A DNA stretch of 64,000 nucleotides from an alpha proteobacterium BAL199 (GTDB taxonomy: Bacteria > Pseudomonadota > Alphaproteobacteria > Thalassobaculales > Thalassobaculaceae): contig ABHC01000001.1 of the NCBI GenBank assembly GCA_000171835.1, forward strand, positions 310,001-374,000, read 5' to 3'. Both the position numbers and the translations under genes were made by a program. Numbering within the stretch: the first letter of the stretch is position 1; the number at the start of each line of letters is the position of its first letter. The notes below the pieces were generated by a model. It made no database searches. It had not been told where the DNA came from and saw only the letters and a program-made list of their open reading frames with translations. Below, in pieces: positions 34,390 through 44,049 of this stretch.

Positions 34390-35490
34390 ATGCCCCAGAC
34401 CCCCGCCGCCCTGCCGATCTTCGACGGCCACAACGACGTGCTGCTGCGCCTGATCAAGAAGGGGGTGGCGGACGTCGAGTCGCACTTTCTCGATGGCGAC
34501 GGCGAAGGGCATCTCGACCTGCCGCGCATGCAGGCCGGCGGGTTCGGCGGCGGGTTGTTCGCAGTATTCGTTCCGTCGCCCAGCACCGATCCAGACGCCG
34601 ATCCCGCCGATCGCAAGGCGAAGCGCCGCGAGGCGATGTCGGGCGAGAGCTACGATCTGCCGCTACCGGCGCCGTTGTCGTTGGGAGAGGCGCAGCCGAC
34701 GGCCCTCGCGATGGCCGGTATCCTGTTCAAAATCGAGCGTGCGTCCGGCGGCCGCGTGAAGGTCTGCCGCACCGCCGCCGAGATCCGCGACTGCCTGGCC
34801 AAGGGCGTGCTCGCGACCGTGCTGCATTTTGAGGGTGCAGAGGCGATCGACCCGGAGTTCCGCTCGCTCGAGCTGTTGTACCAGGCGGGTCTGCGCTCGA
34901 TCGGACCGGTGTGGAGCCGACCGACGGCCTTCGGCCACGGCGTTCCGTTCCGGTTCCCCGGCTCACCTGACACCGGGGATGGATTGACCGACCTCGGCAA
35001 GGATCTCGTCCGGCACTGCAACCGGCTGCGCATGATGATCGACCTATCGCACCTGAACGAGAAGGGCTTCTGGGATGTGGCCGAACTCAGCGACGCGCCG
35101 CTGGTGGCCTCGCACTCCAACGCCCACGCGCTGTGCGCCACCACCCGCAACCTGACCGACGACCAGTTGAAGGCGATCCGCGACAGCAAGGGGCTGGCCG
35201 GCGTCAACTTCGCCACCAGCTTCCTGCGGGCCGACGGCCAGATGACGGCGGATACCGGTCTGGACGTCATGCTGCGCCACATGGATCACCTGATCGAGCA
35301 TCTGGGCGAGGACGGAGTGGCTCTCGGTTCCGACTTCGACGGCGCGACGATCCCGAGCGAGATCAAGGATGCTGCCGGCCTGCCAAATCTGGTGACGGCA
35401 ATGCGAGCGCACGGGTACGGCGAAACGTTGATGCGCAAACTATGCTGGGAGAACTGGGTCGGCGTGCTGGAGCGCACCTGGGGCGGCTGA
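34390..35490 (+). CDS. Dipeptidase, peptidase family M19
   Basis: 366 residues, the size of bacterial renal-dipeptidase homologues. Zinc ligands are visible in FDGHNDVLLRL (His14, Asp16), the bridging Glu in LHFEGAEAI, His in ASHSNAHALC, and the catalytic region LGSDFDGATIP. It hydrolyses dipeptides, often with D-residues at the second position. It is probably cytoplasmic because no signal peptide is seen. The start follows AGGTCTCC. Confidence 0.92.
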   Translation: MPQTPAALPIFDGHNDVLLRLIKKGVADVESHFLDGDGEGHLDLPRMQAGGFGGGLFAVFVPSPSTDPDADPADRKAKRREAMSGESYDLPLPAPLSLGEAQPTALAMAGILFKIERASGGRVKVCRTAAEIRDCLAKGVLATVLHFEGAEAIDPEFRSLELLYQAGLRSIGPVWSRPTAFGHGVPFRFPGSPDTGDGLTDLGKDLVRHCNRLRMMIDLSHLNEKGFWDVAELSDAPLVASHSNAHALCATTRNLTDDQLKAIRDSKGLAGVNFATSFLRADGQMTADTGLDVMLRHMDHLIEHLGEDGVALGSDFDGATIPSEIKDAAGLPNLVTAMRAHGYGETLMRKLCWENWVGVLERTWGG

Positions 35491-35587
35491 GCCGGTCGGC
35501 GGCGCGTAATACTATGACATTGCGCGTGCTCTTGCCGCGCTGATCGGCTTGGGGTTGGGTGGCGACGACGACACCCGGAGATGCCCG

Positions 35588-36547
35588 ATGCCGCACGACC
35601 ATCACCATCAGCACGGCCACGCGCACGGTCACGGCGGGCACCATCATCACCACGACACCGAGTCGATGGGCGACGGGCGGCTGGCCTGGGCGGTGGCGGT
35701 CAACGTTGTCTTGACGGTGGTGCAGATCGCCGGGGGGGTGGTGTCAGGCAGCTTGGCTCTGGTCGCTGACGCGATCCACAACCTCAGCGATGCCGCCGCG
35801 CTTGGCATTGCGCTGTTCGCCCGCAAGGTCGCCCGGCGCGGGGCCGACGAACGCATGACGTATGGCTACCGGCGGGCCGAGATCATCGCAGCGCTGATCA
35901 ACCTGACCACGCTGATCGTGATCGGGGTCTATCTGGTGTACGAGGCGATTCTGCGGTTCTTTGCGCCCGAGCCGATCGTCGGCTGGATCGTGGTTGTCGT
36001 CGCAGGGGTGGCCCTGGCGATCGACCTGGTGACGGCGGCCCTGACCTATGCCGGGGCCAAAGAGAGCATGAACATCCGCGCCGCCTTCCTGCACAACGTT
36101 GCCGACGCGCTCGGCTCGGTCGCGGTGATCGTGGCGGGCACGCTGGTGATCTGGTTCGGTTGGAACTGGGTGGACCCAGCGGTCACGCTGCTGATCGCCG
36201 GTTACATTCTGTGGCACGGACTGGTGGAGATCCGGGCCTGTATCTACATCCTGATGGCCGGGGTGCCGGCTGGTGTGGAGTTGGCGGCCCTAAGCACCGC
36301 GGTGCGTGCCGTCGACGGCGTCGTCGGGGTGCATCACCTGCACGTCTGGCAGCTGGATGAACGCGCGCCGTATTTCGAGGCGCATGTAGTGATCGATCGG
36401 GTCGACGCCGACCGCCTGGAGGACATCAAGAGGGCGGTCAAATGGGCGTTGCGAGAAAGGTTCGGCATTGCTCACAGCACTCTTGAGATCGAATTTGTCG
36501 GCACGCATTCCGACTGCATCGAAACTGCCGCCGTGGTCGCCCATTGA
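35588..36547 (+). CDS. Cation diffusion facilitator (Zn/Co/Ni exporter)
   Basis: 319 residues. A very His-rich N-terminus (about half of residues 3-23 are His) precedes six transmembrane helices. The CDF metal-site helices are seen in SLALVADAIHNLSDAAALG (HxxxD on helix 2) and RAAFLHNVADALGSVAV (helix 5). The C-terminal ferredoxin-like domain follows from about residue 215, with GVHHLHVWQLDE. It exports zinc or related divalent ions with proton antiport. The start ATG at 35588 has CCGGAG upstream. Confidence 0.93.
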   Translation: MPHDHHHQHGHAHGHGGHHHHHDTESMGDGRLAWAVAVNVVLTVVQIAGGVVSGSLALVADAIHNLSDAAALGIALFARKVARRGADERMTYGYRRAEIIAALINLTTLIVIGVYLVYEAILRFFAPEPIVGWIVVVVAGVALAIDLVTAALTYAGAKESMNIRAAFLHNVADALGSVAVIVAGTLVIWFGWNWVDPAVTLLIAGYILWHGLVEIRACIYILMAGVPAGVELAALSTAVRAVDGVVGVHHLHVWQLDERAPYFEAHVVIDRVDADRLEDIKRAVKWALRERFGIAHSTLEIEFVGTHSDCIETAAVVAH

Positions 36548-36593
36548 AGGGTCGGCGCCATCGCGGGCGCCGTACCCTTCGCCGAGGCGTCGA

Positions 36594-36965
36594 TCACTTC
36601 GGCTGATAGCCGCGGATCGTGTCGAAGCGCACCAGGGCACCCTGGACTTCGTCGGCCGCGCAGCCGGCGTGGCTCATCGCGTTGTTGATGGTGACCTTGG
36701 CTGCCTGGATCAAGTCAAGCTGACGTCCGGAATGGATGGCGATGCCTGAACGCTCCTCGATCCGCCTCTCCAGGACCATATGGTCGGCCGGCGTGAACAC
36801 TGCACCGCGACATTCGACGGCGGCATAGACGCCTTCGTGATAGCTCTTATAGGTCAGCTCTTCGGCGGACGGCGGCGCCATCGTAGCGGCGGCGGCCTGG
36901 ACGGCGATGGTTCCGGCGAGCACGGCGGCAAGCGAAAGGCCGATGGGCAGGCTGTGACGGGTCAT
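36594..36965 (-). CDS. Secreted two-cysteine protein, paralogue A
   Basis: 123 residues with a signal peptide (about 1-27, ending VQAAAA). The mature part is helical: YKSYHEGVYAAVECRGAVF, then LERRIEERSG and GRQLDLIQAAKVTINNAMSHAGCAADEVQ, with two cysteines that may pair. It shares the YHxGVxAxxxCR, IxxR, GRxLxLIxAAK and GCxAxxxxxALxRFD pattern with the gene at 41360-41755, so the two are paralogues. The family is not recognised. The start has AGGAGA. It is downstream of the kinase gene, 94 bases away. Confidence 0.75.
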   Translation of the reverse strand: MTRHSLPIGLSLAAVLAGTIAVQAAAATMAPPSAEELTYKSYHEGVYAAVECRGAVFTPADHMVLERRIEERSGIAIHSGRQLDLIQAAKVTINNAMSHAGCAADEVQGALVRFDTIRGYQPK

Positions 36966-37059
36966 GAAGGTCTCCTCTGCGTTGACTTCCCTGCTGCGTA
37001 CAACGCTGGACCGGTCACGCGGTTGCGTACCGAGGCTGCAATGGTGTTCAGAGGGCGCG

Positions 37060-38250
37060 TCAGGCCGTCGGCGTTCCTTCGGTTGCAATGCGGGCGCGGG
37101 GCAGGTGGATGGTCACGGTGGTGCCGGTGCCCTTCACACTGTCGATCGTGAGTGTGCCGCCATGCAGGCTCGTGAGGTCGCGACAGATCGACAGTCCAAG
37201 CCCGGTGCCGCCGCGCGACTTGTTGAACGGGCGGCCGGACTGAACGAACGGTTCCGGCGCTCGGGCCACCTCCTGCGCTGTCATCCCGATCCCGGTGTCG
37301 GAGACCTTGATCAGCACGGCGTCGGTCGTGTCTTCTGCGTTGACGGTGATCGTACCGCCCGGCGGCGTGAACTTGATGGCATTGGCCACCAGATTGACGA
37401 TGATCTGGCCAAGCCGCACCGGGTCGGCGCGCAGGATCGGAAATCCGGTCGGAACGGCGTTCACCAACTCCAACTGGGCGGTGCTCAGGTTTGCAGCGAA
37501 CAATCGGGCCGTGCGCCTGGTCAGATTCGATATGTCGACGTGTTGCTCGTCCAGATGCATCTTGCCGGCACCGATCTTCGAGAGATCGAGAATGTCGCTG
37601 ATCAGCTCAAGCAGATGGGTGCCGCTGACCCGGATGTCCTCGGCGTACTCGAAGTAGCGCGGGTCTGTGGGACCGAGCAGGCGGCCGGCGATGATTTCCG
37701 CAAAACCGATGATGGCGTTCAGCGGCGAGCGCAACTCGTGGCTCATCACTGCCAGGAAAGTGCTCTTGGCGTCCGATGCTGCCTCGGCCGCGCGGCGGGC
37801 GCCTGACAGTTGCCGGTCGGCGGAAACCCTGTCCGTCACGTCCTGGACGGTGCCTTCGTAGAACGCGATACGGCCCGCCTCGTCGTGGACCGACCAGGCA
37901 TTTTCCGATACCCAGATGCGCTCTCGCGTGTGCATCCGGTAGACTTCGGAGACGAAGTCCCCGACTCGCCCGTGCTCCGCGATCAACCGGTGAAACTCTG
38001 CCCTCCGGCCGGGCTCCACATACCATTGGTTTCCGGTCTCCTGGAGCGCTTTGATCATGGTGGCCTCATCGGCATAGCCGTTCAGCGCCACGAGGGCAGG
38101 ATTGGCCGTTACCAGCCGTCCGTCCGGGGTGGATCGGTAGAGTCCGATGTTCGCGTTCTCGAAGATCGACCTGTAGTTGGCATTGGGCGTCGGGGCTTCG
38201 CCTAGCGCGTCGTGCATCCTTGGTCCGTATTCAATCAGTGGTTCTGTCAC
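37060..38250 (-). CDS. PAS-domain sensor histidine kinase (soluble)
   Basis: 396 residues without membrane helices. A PAS domain at about 25-145 (YRSIFENANIGLYRSTPDGRL, with a PAC end at YEGTVQDVTDR) is followed by HisKA with phospho-His171 in MSHELRSPLNAIIGF. The HATPase domain follows, with N box NLVANAIKFTP, G1 DTGIGM and G2 GGTGLGLSI. It autophosphorylates in response to an unknown intracellular signal. No response regulator lies beside it, so it is an orphan kinase. Confidence 0.93.
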   Translation of the reverse strand: MTEPLIEYGPRMHDALGEAPTPNANYRSIFENANIGLYRSTPDGRLVTANPALVALNGYADEATMIKALQETGNQWYVEPGRRAEFHRLIAEHGRVGDFVSEVYRMHTRERIWVSENAWSVHDEAGRIAFYEGTVQDVTDRVSADRQLSGARRAAEAASDAKSTFLAVMSHELRSPLNAIIGFAEIIAGRLLGPTDPRYFEYAEDIRVSGTHLLELISDILDLSKIGAGKMHLDEQHVDISNLTRRTARLFAANLSTAQLELVNAVPTGFPILRADPVRLGQIIVNLVANAIKFTPPGGTITVNAEDTTDAVLIKVSDTGIGMTAQEVARAPEPFVQSGRPFNKSRGGTGLGLSICRDLTSLHGGTLTIDSVKGTGTTVTIHLPRARIATEGTPTA

Positions 38251-38373
38251 GATGACAGGTCGAACCTCACGATACGGCAGTCAACCGCGCTTCATAACGA
38301 AAATCTACGCACGGTCGCGCGACCGCCTGGATCGGTGTATTCAGTCCAGAAATCGATGTGCAATTGCGCGCCC

Positions 38374-39423
38374 TCACGCTAGTCGGATTGTGCCGCCGAT
38401 ACCGCTGTTCAATGCCCGATCGTAGATGGCGGCAGCGCTGGCCACATCCTGGATCGCTGTTCCGGTCGAGTCGAAAACAATGATCTCCCCGTCCGACTGG
38501 CGGCCCGGCCGCGCGCCGCACACGATCTCGGCGAGTTCGGCGTGGACCGCGTCGGCGGTCATGGCGCCCGCCGCAATGGCGTGGTGCAGGTCGCCCATGA
38601 CCACGCACTGACCGAGGACATCGGCGACCACCTTGGCGCGAGCCATCAGCGCGGGTGTGATCTCGCTCTTATCCGGGTTGTCGGCGCCGACCGCGGCGAC
38701 GAAGGTCCCGGGTCGGACTTCGGACTCGGACAGGAACGCCGTACGTGCGGTCGTGCAGGTGACGATCACATCAGCGGTTCGGGTGGCCTCCCGCAAGGTC
38801 GGGACCGCCTGGAACGGCAGGCCCAGGGCCGTGCTCATCTCGGCTGCGTACGCGATGGCCCGGCCGGGGTCGATGTCCCAGGCGAAGCCGCGCTCGATCG
38901 GCAGGACGTCGACGAGGGCGCAGGCCTGGGCGCGAGCCTGATCGCCACAGCCACAAACGGCCAGCACGGCGGAGTCGGGTCGGGCGAGATACCGTGCCGC
39001 CAACGCGCTGGCGGCGGCGGTCCGCTGCAGCGTGATCTCGATCGAGTCCATGATGGCGAGGACTCGGCCGTCATCGGCGTCGCACAGCAGAACCACGCCC
39101 TGGATGGTCGGCAGGCCGCGCGCCGGATTGCCCGGGAAGTTGGCGTTGAACTTCAGCGCGGCGACGTTGCGCTCGCCCATCAGCGCGGCGCCCTTACCGT
39201 GGAATCCGCCGTTCGTTCCGGGAATGTGCAATGGCGGCGGTGAGGGCGCCCGGCCCTGCCTGGCCAGCCGGAAGCCGGTTTCGACTGCGGCCAGGTAGTC
39301 GGCGGGGGTCATCAGCCCGGCGATGTCGGCGCGGGTCAGCAGCAAGGTCGCCGGCCCGTCGGCACGGGCTGCTGCAATCGATGAAACGGAGTCGGATTTG
39401 GTTTGGGTTCGGACGGTGGTCAT
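38374..39423 (-). CDS. Ornithine cyclodeaminase/mu-crystallin family protein
   Basis: 349 residues. The N-terminal substrate domain (about 25-120: PADYLAAVETGFRLARQG, GGFHGKGAAL, ALKFNANFPGNP) precedes a Rossmann domain. That domain begins AVLAVCGCGDQARAQACAL, where GxGxQA-like residues bind NAD, then VTCTTARTAFL and VAAVGADNPDKSE. The family includes ornithine cyclodeaminase, alanine dehydrogenase and imine reductases. The start at 39423 has GGGAGGAG upstream. It is the last gene of the hydantoinase-type operon and may process the released amino acid. Confidence 0.85.
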   Translation of the reverse strand: MTTVRTQTKSDSVSSIAAARADGPATLLLTRADIAGLMTPADYLAAVETGFRLARQGRAPSPPPLHIPGTNGGFHGKGAALMGERNVAALKFNANFPGNPARGLPTIQGVVLLCDADDGRVLAIMDSIEITLQRTAAASALAARYLARPDSAVLAVCGCGDQARAQACALVDVLPIERGFAWDIDPGRAIAYAAEMSTALGLPFQAVPTLREATRTADVIVTCTTARTAFLSESEVRPGTFVAAVGADNPDKSEITPALMARAKVVADVLGQCVVMGDLHHAIAAGAMTADAVHAELAEIVCGARPGRQSDGEIIVFDSTGTAIQDVASAAAIYDRALNSGIGGTIRLA

Positions 39424-39557
39424 CGACGCGCTCCTCCCCAAGGGGATCGGCGCGGGACTTGGACGACAGCCGTCTGACCGGGATCCCGCACTACCCGGAA
39501 GCTCAATCAAGAGCACGCCCGAGTTGGGCGGGCAAGCCCGTCAGAGGTGTTTGCCGT

Positions 39558-41338
39558 TCAAGTCGGCGTGTGCCGTGAATGGCGTTCGATCGTTGTTGCA
39601 GGGGTATCCACTGACCCGTCCGCCGCCAGCACCACCCCCCAGCGTTCGCGCACCTGCTCTGCGGTGTAATAGCCGCGCCGGACATCCCGCGCGCACGCGG
39701 CCGGATCGCGCCGCAGCGGGTCACCGTAGCCGCCGCCGCCCGGACTCTGCACGGTGATGGCGTCGCCGGCCTGGATGGCGATGCCCTGCTCCTTGGACAG
39801 GTGCAGCGGGGTGTAGGTCTCGCCGCCGCGCTCCACCAGCACGGTGTTCGGTGCGCCGTCGACACCGCCAAGCGCGCCCTGTGGGCCGACCCGGCCGTGG
39901 TCCATCACGAACGACGCCCGCGCCCGCCCGCGCCGCAGCCGTACCTTGTAGCGCACCCCGAAGCCGCCGCGGGTCCGGCCGGCACCGCCGGAGCCTTCGC
40001 GCAGGGCGTACTCTTCGTACAGGATCGGATAGCGCTGCTCGACCACCTCGATCGGCGTGGTCTTGGAGATGCCGATGGTCGAGCAACCGTTGGTCAATCC
40101 GTCGCCGCCCAGATGGCCGCCGTAGCCGCCGCCGGAGATCAGGTAGCAGACGAACCCCCGGCCGGTCTGGGGATCGAGCCCGCCCAGCGAGAAGTTGCCG
40201 CTGGTGCCGGCCGGCGCGGCAAACAGCTGATCCGGCACGGCCTTGGTCATCGCCGAGAACACCGCCTCGGCGATGCGCTGGCTGACCTCGGCGGCGCAGC
40301 CGGAGACGGGCCGCGGATAGTGGGCATACAGGAAGGTGCCGTCCGGATCGACGACGCGCAGCGGCTCGAATGTGCCGGCGTTGATCGGCACGTCGGGGAA
40401 GATGTGTTTCATCGCCAAGTAGACGACGACCGCGTGGTAGCGATCACCGAGTTCATCGGGCCTTCGCACGGCGGCGAGGATCTGGAGAAGTCGAACGACA
40501 GCTCGTCGCCCCGCTTGGTCATGGTCAGCCGGATGTACAGCGGCTCGTCGACCACGCCGTCGCTGTCGACGATCGCTTCGCCCTCATAGGTGCCATCGGG
40601 GATCGGTGCGATCTTGGCGCGCATCTGCTGGGCGGCCCGGCGGCGCAGCTCGACGATGGCACCGTCGACGGTATCGCGGCCGTAGCGATCGAGCATCCCG
40701 GTCAGCCGGCGCTCCCCGACGGTCAGGGCGGCCGCCTGGGCCTTGATGTCGCCGATGCGCTGGTCGGCAATGCGGATGTTCGACAGGATGATCGATAGGA
40801 TCTCCTCGTCGAGCACGCCGGCCTTGTACAGCTTCACCGGCGGCAGGCGCAGGCCCTCCTGCTCGCTCTCGGTGGCGCTGGCCGAGAACCCGCCGGGCAC
40901 CGCGCCGCCGATGTCCGGCCAGTGCCCGGTGTTGGCCAGCCAGCAGAACAACTCGCCCCGGTAGAAGAACGGTTTGACGAACTTGACGTCCATTAGATGG
41001 GTGCCGCCCATGTACGGGTCGTTGACGATGAACACATCGCCGGGGACGACCGACCGGGCGCGCTGGATCACCGCGCCGGTGCAGTCCTGCATGGTGCCGA
41101 CGAACACCGGCAACCCGTCCTCACCCTGGGCGATCAGCGCGCCGTCGTCGCGGTGATAGATGCCGTCGGACCGGTCGTAGGTCTCGCTGATCACCGGTGA
41201 GAACGCGGCGCGCGAGAACGCCACGTCCATTTCGTTGCAGACCTGTTGCAAGCCATTCTGGATGACCGCCAGGGTGACCGGATCGAGCGTGGCGGCCGAC
41301 GCATCGGCAGAACTGGGCGATAACTGGGCGTCGGTCAT
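39558..41338 (-). pseudogene. hyuB: Hydantoinase B/oxoprolinase subunit, frameshifted
   Basis: The N-terminal half (41338 to about 40430) reads as HyuB: FSPVISETYDRSDGIYHRDD, VFVGTMQDCTGAV, VNDPYMGGTHLMDV and FDFSRSSPPCEGPMNSV. The C-terminal half continues in another frame from VVYLAMKHIFPDVPINAGTFEP to GGYGDPLRRDP. The break falls at a GTCGTCGTC triplet repeat at about 40421-40432. Restoring one base gives 593 residues, full family length. It may be a real null mutation or a sequencing error. Intact HyuB works with HyuA in ATP-dependent cleavage of hydantoin- or oxoproline-like rings. Confidence 0.85.
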
Positions 41339-41359
41339 CTTCGTTCTCCGGTCACGTCG

Positions 41360-41755
41360 TCACTTCGCTTGGGTCAAGTCGTCGAACCGCTCCAGCGCCG
41401 CCCTCGCATCGGGGGCTTCGCAGCCATCTTCGGCGATCCGCGCCTTGATGCCATCCTTGGCGGCCTCGATCAGGGCCAGCTTGCGGCCAACGCCGATCGG
41501 GGCCTCCAAGCGCTGGTCGATCAGGGCTTCGATGGTCACATGCTCGCTGGCGTCCAGCACCCGGTCCCGGCACAGCTGAACCGCCTGCACGCCCTGGTGA
41601 TAACCGACATAGGCGGTTTCCGACGGACCGACGGGCAACTTCGGGTCGGCCGCAGCCTGCTGTGCGGCAACCGCTTGGGTTGCGCTGAGAGAGGAGAGGC
41701 AGACCGCGGCGATCAGGTTGATCGCTGGCGAGGCAAGGAAGGGCTGGCGTGTCAT
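41360..41755 (-). CDS. Secreted two-cysteine protein, paralogue B
   Basis: 131 residues with a signal peptide ending about residue 31 (ATQAVAAQ). The mature domain YVGYHQGVQAVQLCRDRVLD...IEALIDQRLEAPIGVGRKLALIEAAKDGI...GCEAPDARAALERFDDL matches the gene at 36594-36965. The two Cys and the GRKLALIEAAK segment are shared. It sits between hyuA (25 bases away) and hyuB (21 bases away) and is surely in the operon. A small exported protein inside a cytoplasmic hydrolase operon is unusual; its role is unknown. Confidence 0.75.
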   Translation of the reverse strand: MTRQPFLASPAINLIAAVCLSSLSATQAVAAQQAAADPKLPVGPSETAYVGYHQGVQAVQLCRDRVLDASEHVTIEALIDQRLEAPIGVGRKLALIEAAKDGIKARIAEDGCEAPDARAALERFDDLTQAK

Positions 41756-41780
41756 CGGGCAATCTCCACGGGATGAAGCA

Positions 41781-43847
41781 TCACGTGGTCAACGTCACGG
41801 AAATCAGCAGGTTGCCGTCACGGTCCAGACGCGCCGTCTGGCCCGGCTCGATGACCGTGGTCGCGTCGAACTGCGCGACGATCGCCGGCCCAATGAACTG
41901 GGCACCCTCCGGCAGGCGCTCGCGGCGGTAGATCGGGGTATCGACCCGGCCACCCAGTTCGAACCACACCGAGCGGTGGCCGACGATCGCCTCCGCGACG
42001 CTGGCTTGCCGCTCCTCGGAACCGGCCAGGGCGGCCAGCGGCACCGGCCGGCGCTTGCCGAGAACCGCGGTGTGCAGATTGACCAGGACGGGCCGGATCT
42101 CCGGCAACTCGACCGCAAACCGCTCCCAGTACGCTGTAGCGAACCGGGTCTCCAAGGTTTCCAACGAGGGCTCGCCGTCTTCCAGCGCCACCGACAGGAT
42201 GTGGCTCTGCCCCTGGAACTGCATGTCGACCGAGCGGCGCGCCTCGATCCGTTCCACCTCAACCGCTTCGCGGGCGATGGTGTCGCGCCCGGCGGCTTCC
42301 TGGTCGCGGAAGATCCGGTGGACGTCGGCGATGTCGAGGGCGCTGAGCGGGGTGTTCAAGGTGTTGACGTAGTCGTGGCGCAGGTCGGCGACCACGCAGC
42401 CGATGGCGTTGGTGATGCCGGGCCGGGCCGGGATCGCCACATGCGGGATCGCCAGCTCCCGCGCCAGGGCGGTCGCGTGCAGCGGCCCGGCGCCGCCGAA
42501 CGCGAACAGCGCGAAGTCGCGCGGGTCGTGACCGCGGGCCAGCGAGACCATGCGGACCGCCCCGGCCATCTTGTCGTTGGCGATCCGCAGGATGGCGGCG
42601 GCCGCCTGCTCGGCGTTCAGGCCGAGCGGGTCGCCGATCCGGCTCTGGATGATGGCCGCCACGTCGGCGACCGTGACCGGATGCTCGACCGCCAACAGCC
42701 GGTCGGGATCAAGCCGGCCGAGCACGAGGTTGGCGTCGGTGATGGTGGGCTCGGTGCCGCCGCGGCCGTAGCAGATCGGGCCGGGATCGGCGCCCGCGCT
42801 TTCCGGGCCGACGCGGAGCAGCCCGGCCTCGTCGATCCGGGCGATCGAGCCGCCGCCGGCCCCGATGGTGTGCACGTCGACCATCGGCACGTGGATCGGC
42901 ATGCCGTACTCAAGGTCGAGTTCGGCGTGGATGCGCGGCAGTCCGTCAAGGATCAACCCGACGTCGGAACTGGTGCCGCCCATGTCGTAGGTGATGGCGT
43001 TAGGGAACCCGGCGGCAACGGCGGTGTAGGCGGCGGCGATCACTCCCGACGCCGGACCGGACATCACGGTGTTCACCGCCCGGTCGGCGGCAAGGCCGGC
43101 GGCGACGGTGCCGCCGTTGCCCTGCATCACCAGCAGTTGGCGGGCATAGCCGCGTTCGGCCAAGCCGCCGGCCAGTCGCTCGAGGTAACGGCGCAGCACC
43201 GGCTGGACGGCGGCGTTGATCGCGGCGGTGGTGCCGCGCTCGTACTCCCGGAACTCCGACAGGATGGCGGAGCCTGCGGTAACGCTGGCCTCCGGCCACA
43301 CACCGTGGATCAAAGCGACCGCGCGCTGTTCGTGGGTCGGGTTGGCATAGCTGTGCAGGAAGTGCACGACCACGGATTCGCAGTCCAGGCCGCGCAGCGC
43401 TTCGGCGGCTGCGACCACGCCGGCTTCGTCGAGCGGGATCAGGATGTTGCCGTCGGCGTCGACCCGCTCGGCCACCTCGAGGCGCAACTCGCGGGGGATC
43501 AGCGGCTCGAACGACCCGGTCAGGCCGTAGGAGGTCGGCCGGGTTCGGCGGCCCAACTCAAGGATATCGCGGAACCCCCGGGTTGTGATCAACCCGGTGC
43601 GCGCCACCTTGCGCTCCAGCAGGGCGTTGGTGGTGGCGGTGGTGCCGTGGACGATCTGCTCGACCTCGCTCGCCTCAACCCCGGCAGCCGCCAGTGCCGC
43701 CAGCACGCCGTCGGCCTGGTTGGGAACCGTGGTCGGAACCTTGGCCAGCCGGATGCCACCGGGTGCCGTCGGGTCGAGGCACACCAGATCGGTGAAGGTC
43801 CCGCCGACATCGACGCCGACCAGCCGGCCGACTACAGGCTTGCTCAT
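41781..43847 (-). CDS. hyuA: Hydantoinase A/oxoprolinase subunit
   Basis: 688 residues, normal for HyuA. The ASKHA-type nucleotide fold begins at residue 9 (VGVDVGGTFTDLVCLD). HGTTATTNALLERKVAR, GSFEPLIPRELRLEV, YDMGGTSSDVGLI, DVHTIGAGGGSIARID, GPICYGRGGTEPTITDANLVLG and FGGAGPLHATALARELAI follow. It carries the ATPase half of an N-methylhydantoinase/5-oxoprolinase-like enzyme. It is the first gene of a minus-strand operon with the secreted protein, hyuB and the cyclodeaminase-like gene. The substrate is unknown. Confidence 0.92.
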   Translation of the reverse strand: MSKPVVGRLVGVDVGGTFTDLVCLDPTAPGGIRLAKVPTTVPNQADGVLAALAAAGVEASEVEQIVHGTTATTNALLERKVARTGLITTRGFRDILELGRRTRPTSYGLTGSFEPLIPRELRLEVAERVDADGNILIPLDEAGVVAAAEALRGLDCESVVVHFLHSYANPTHEQRAVALIHGVWPEASVTAGSAILSEFREYERGTTAAINAAVQPVLRRYLERLAGGLAERGYARQLLVMQGNGGTVAAGLAADRAVNTVMSGPASGVIAAAYTAVAAGFPNAITYDMGGTSSDVGLILDGLPRIHAELDLEYGMPIHVPMVDVHTIGAGGGSIARIDEAGLLRVGPESAGADPGPICYGRGGTEPTITDANLVLGRLDPDRLLAVEHPVTVADVAAIIQSRIGDPLGLNAEQAAAAILRIANDKMAGAVRMVSLARGHDPRDFALFAFGGAGPLHATALARELAIPHVAIPARPGITNAIGCVVADLRHDYVNTLNTPLSALDIADVHRIFRDQEAAGRDTIAREAVEVERIEARRSVDMQFQGQSHILSVALEDGEPSLETLETRFATAYWERFAVELPEIRPVLVNLHTAVLGKRRPVPLAALAGSEERQASVAEAIVGHRSVWFELGGRVDTPIYRRERLPEGAQFIGPAIVAQFDATTVIEPGQTARLDRDGNLLISVTLTT

Positions 43848-44020
43848 GTTGGTTCCATCGCGTTCAGACTGTCTCTGTAGTCAGCATTTCAGAGCATTGT
43901 TCGTGTGCGTACAAATTGGTCAAGTGGGATCGTGACAGTGACCACGTCGTGCCGCTAACTGATGTTCTGAAATAAAGACGAAATAAAAATTAATAAATTC
44001 CAAATATGCTTCTCATAATG

Positions 44021-44026
44021 TATAAT
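44021..44026 (+). promoter_or_regulatory. Possible -10 element for the EAL-like gene
   Basis: A perfect TATAAT at 44021-44026 lies 24 bases before the ATG at 44050 in an AT-rich stretch. No good -35 hexamer is seen, so this is a weak prediction. Confidence 0.35.
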
Positions 44027-44049
44027 TAATTTTTGGGACCGCGCCGATC

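Noticed and set aside
40415-40440. Programmed frameshift in hyuB
   Set aside because: There is no slippery heptamer, only a GTC triplet repeat; mutation or sequencing error is likelier.
41718-43880. A 720-codon plus-strand open frame opposite hyuA
   Set aside because: Shadow of hyuA; low-complexity His/Gly/Arg-rich translation with no domain.
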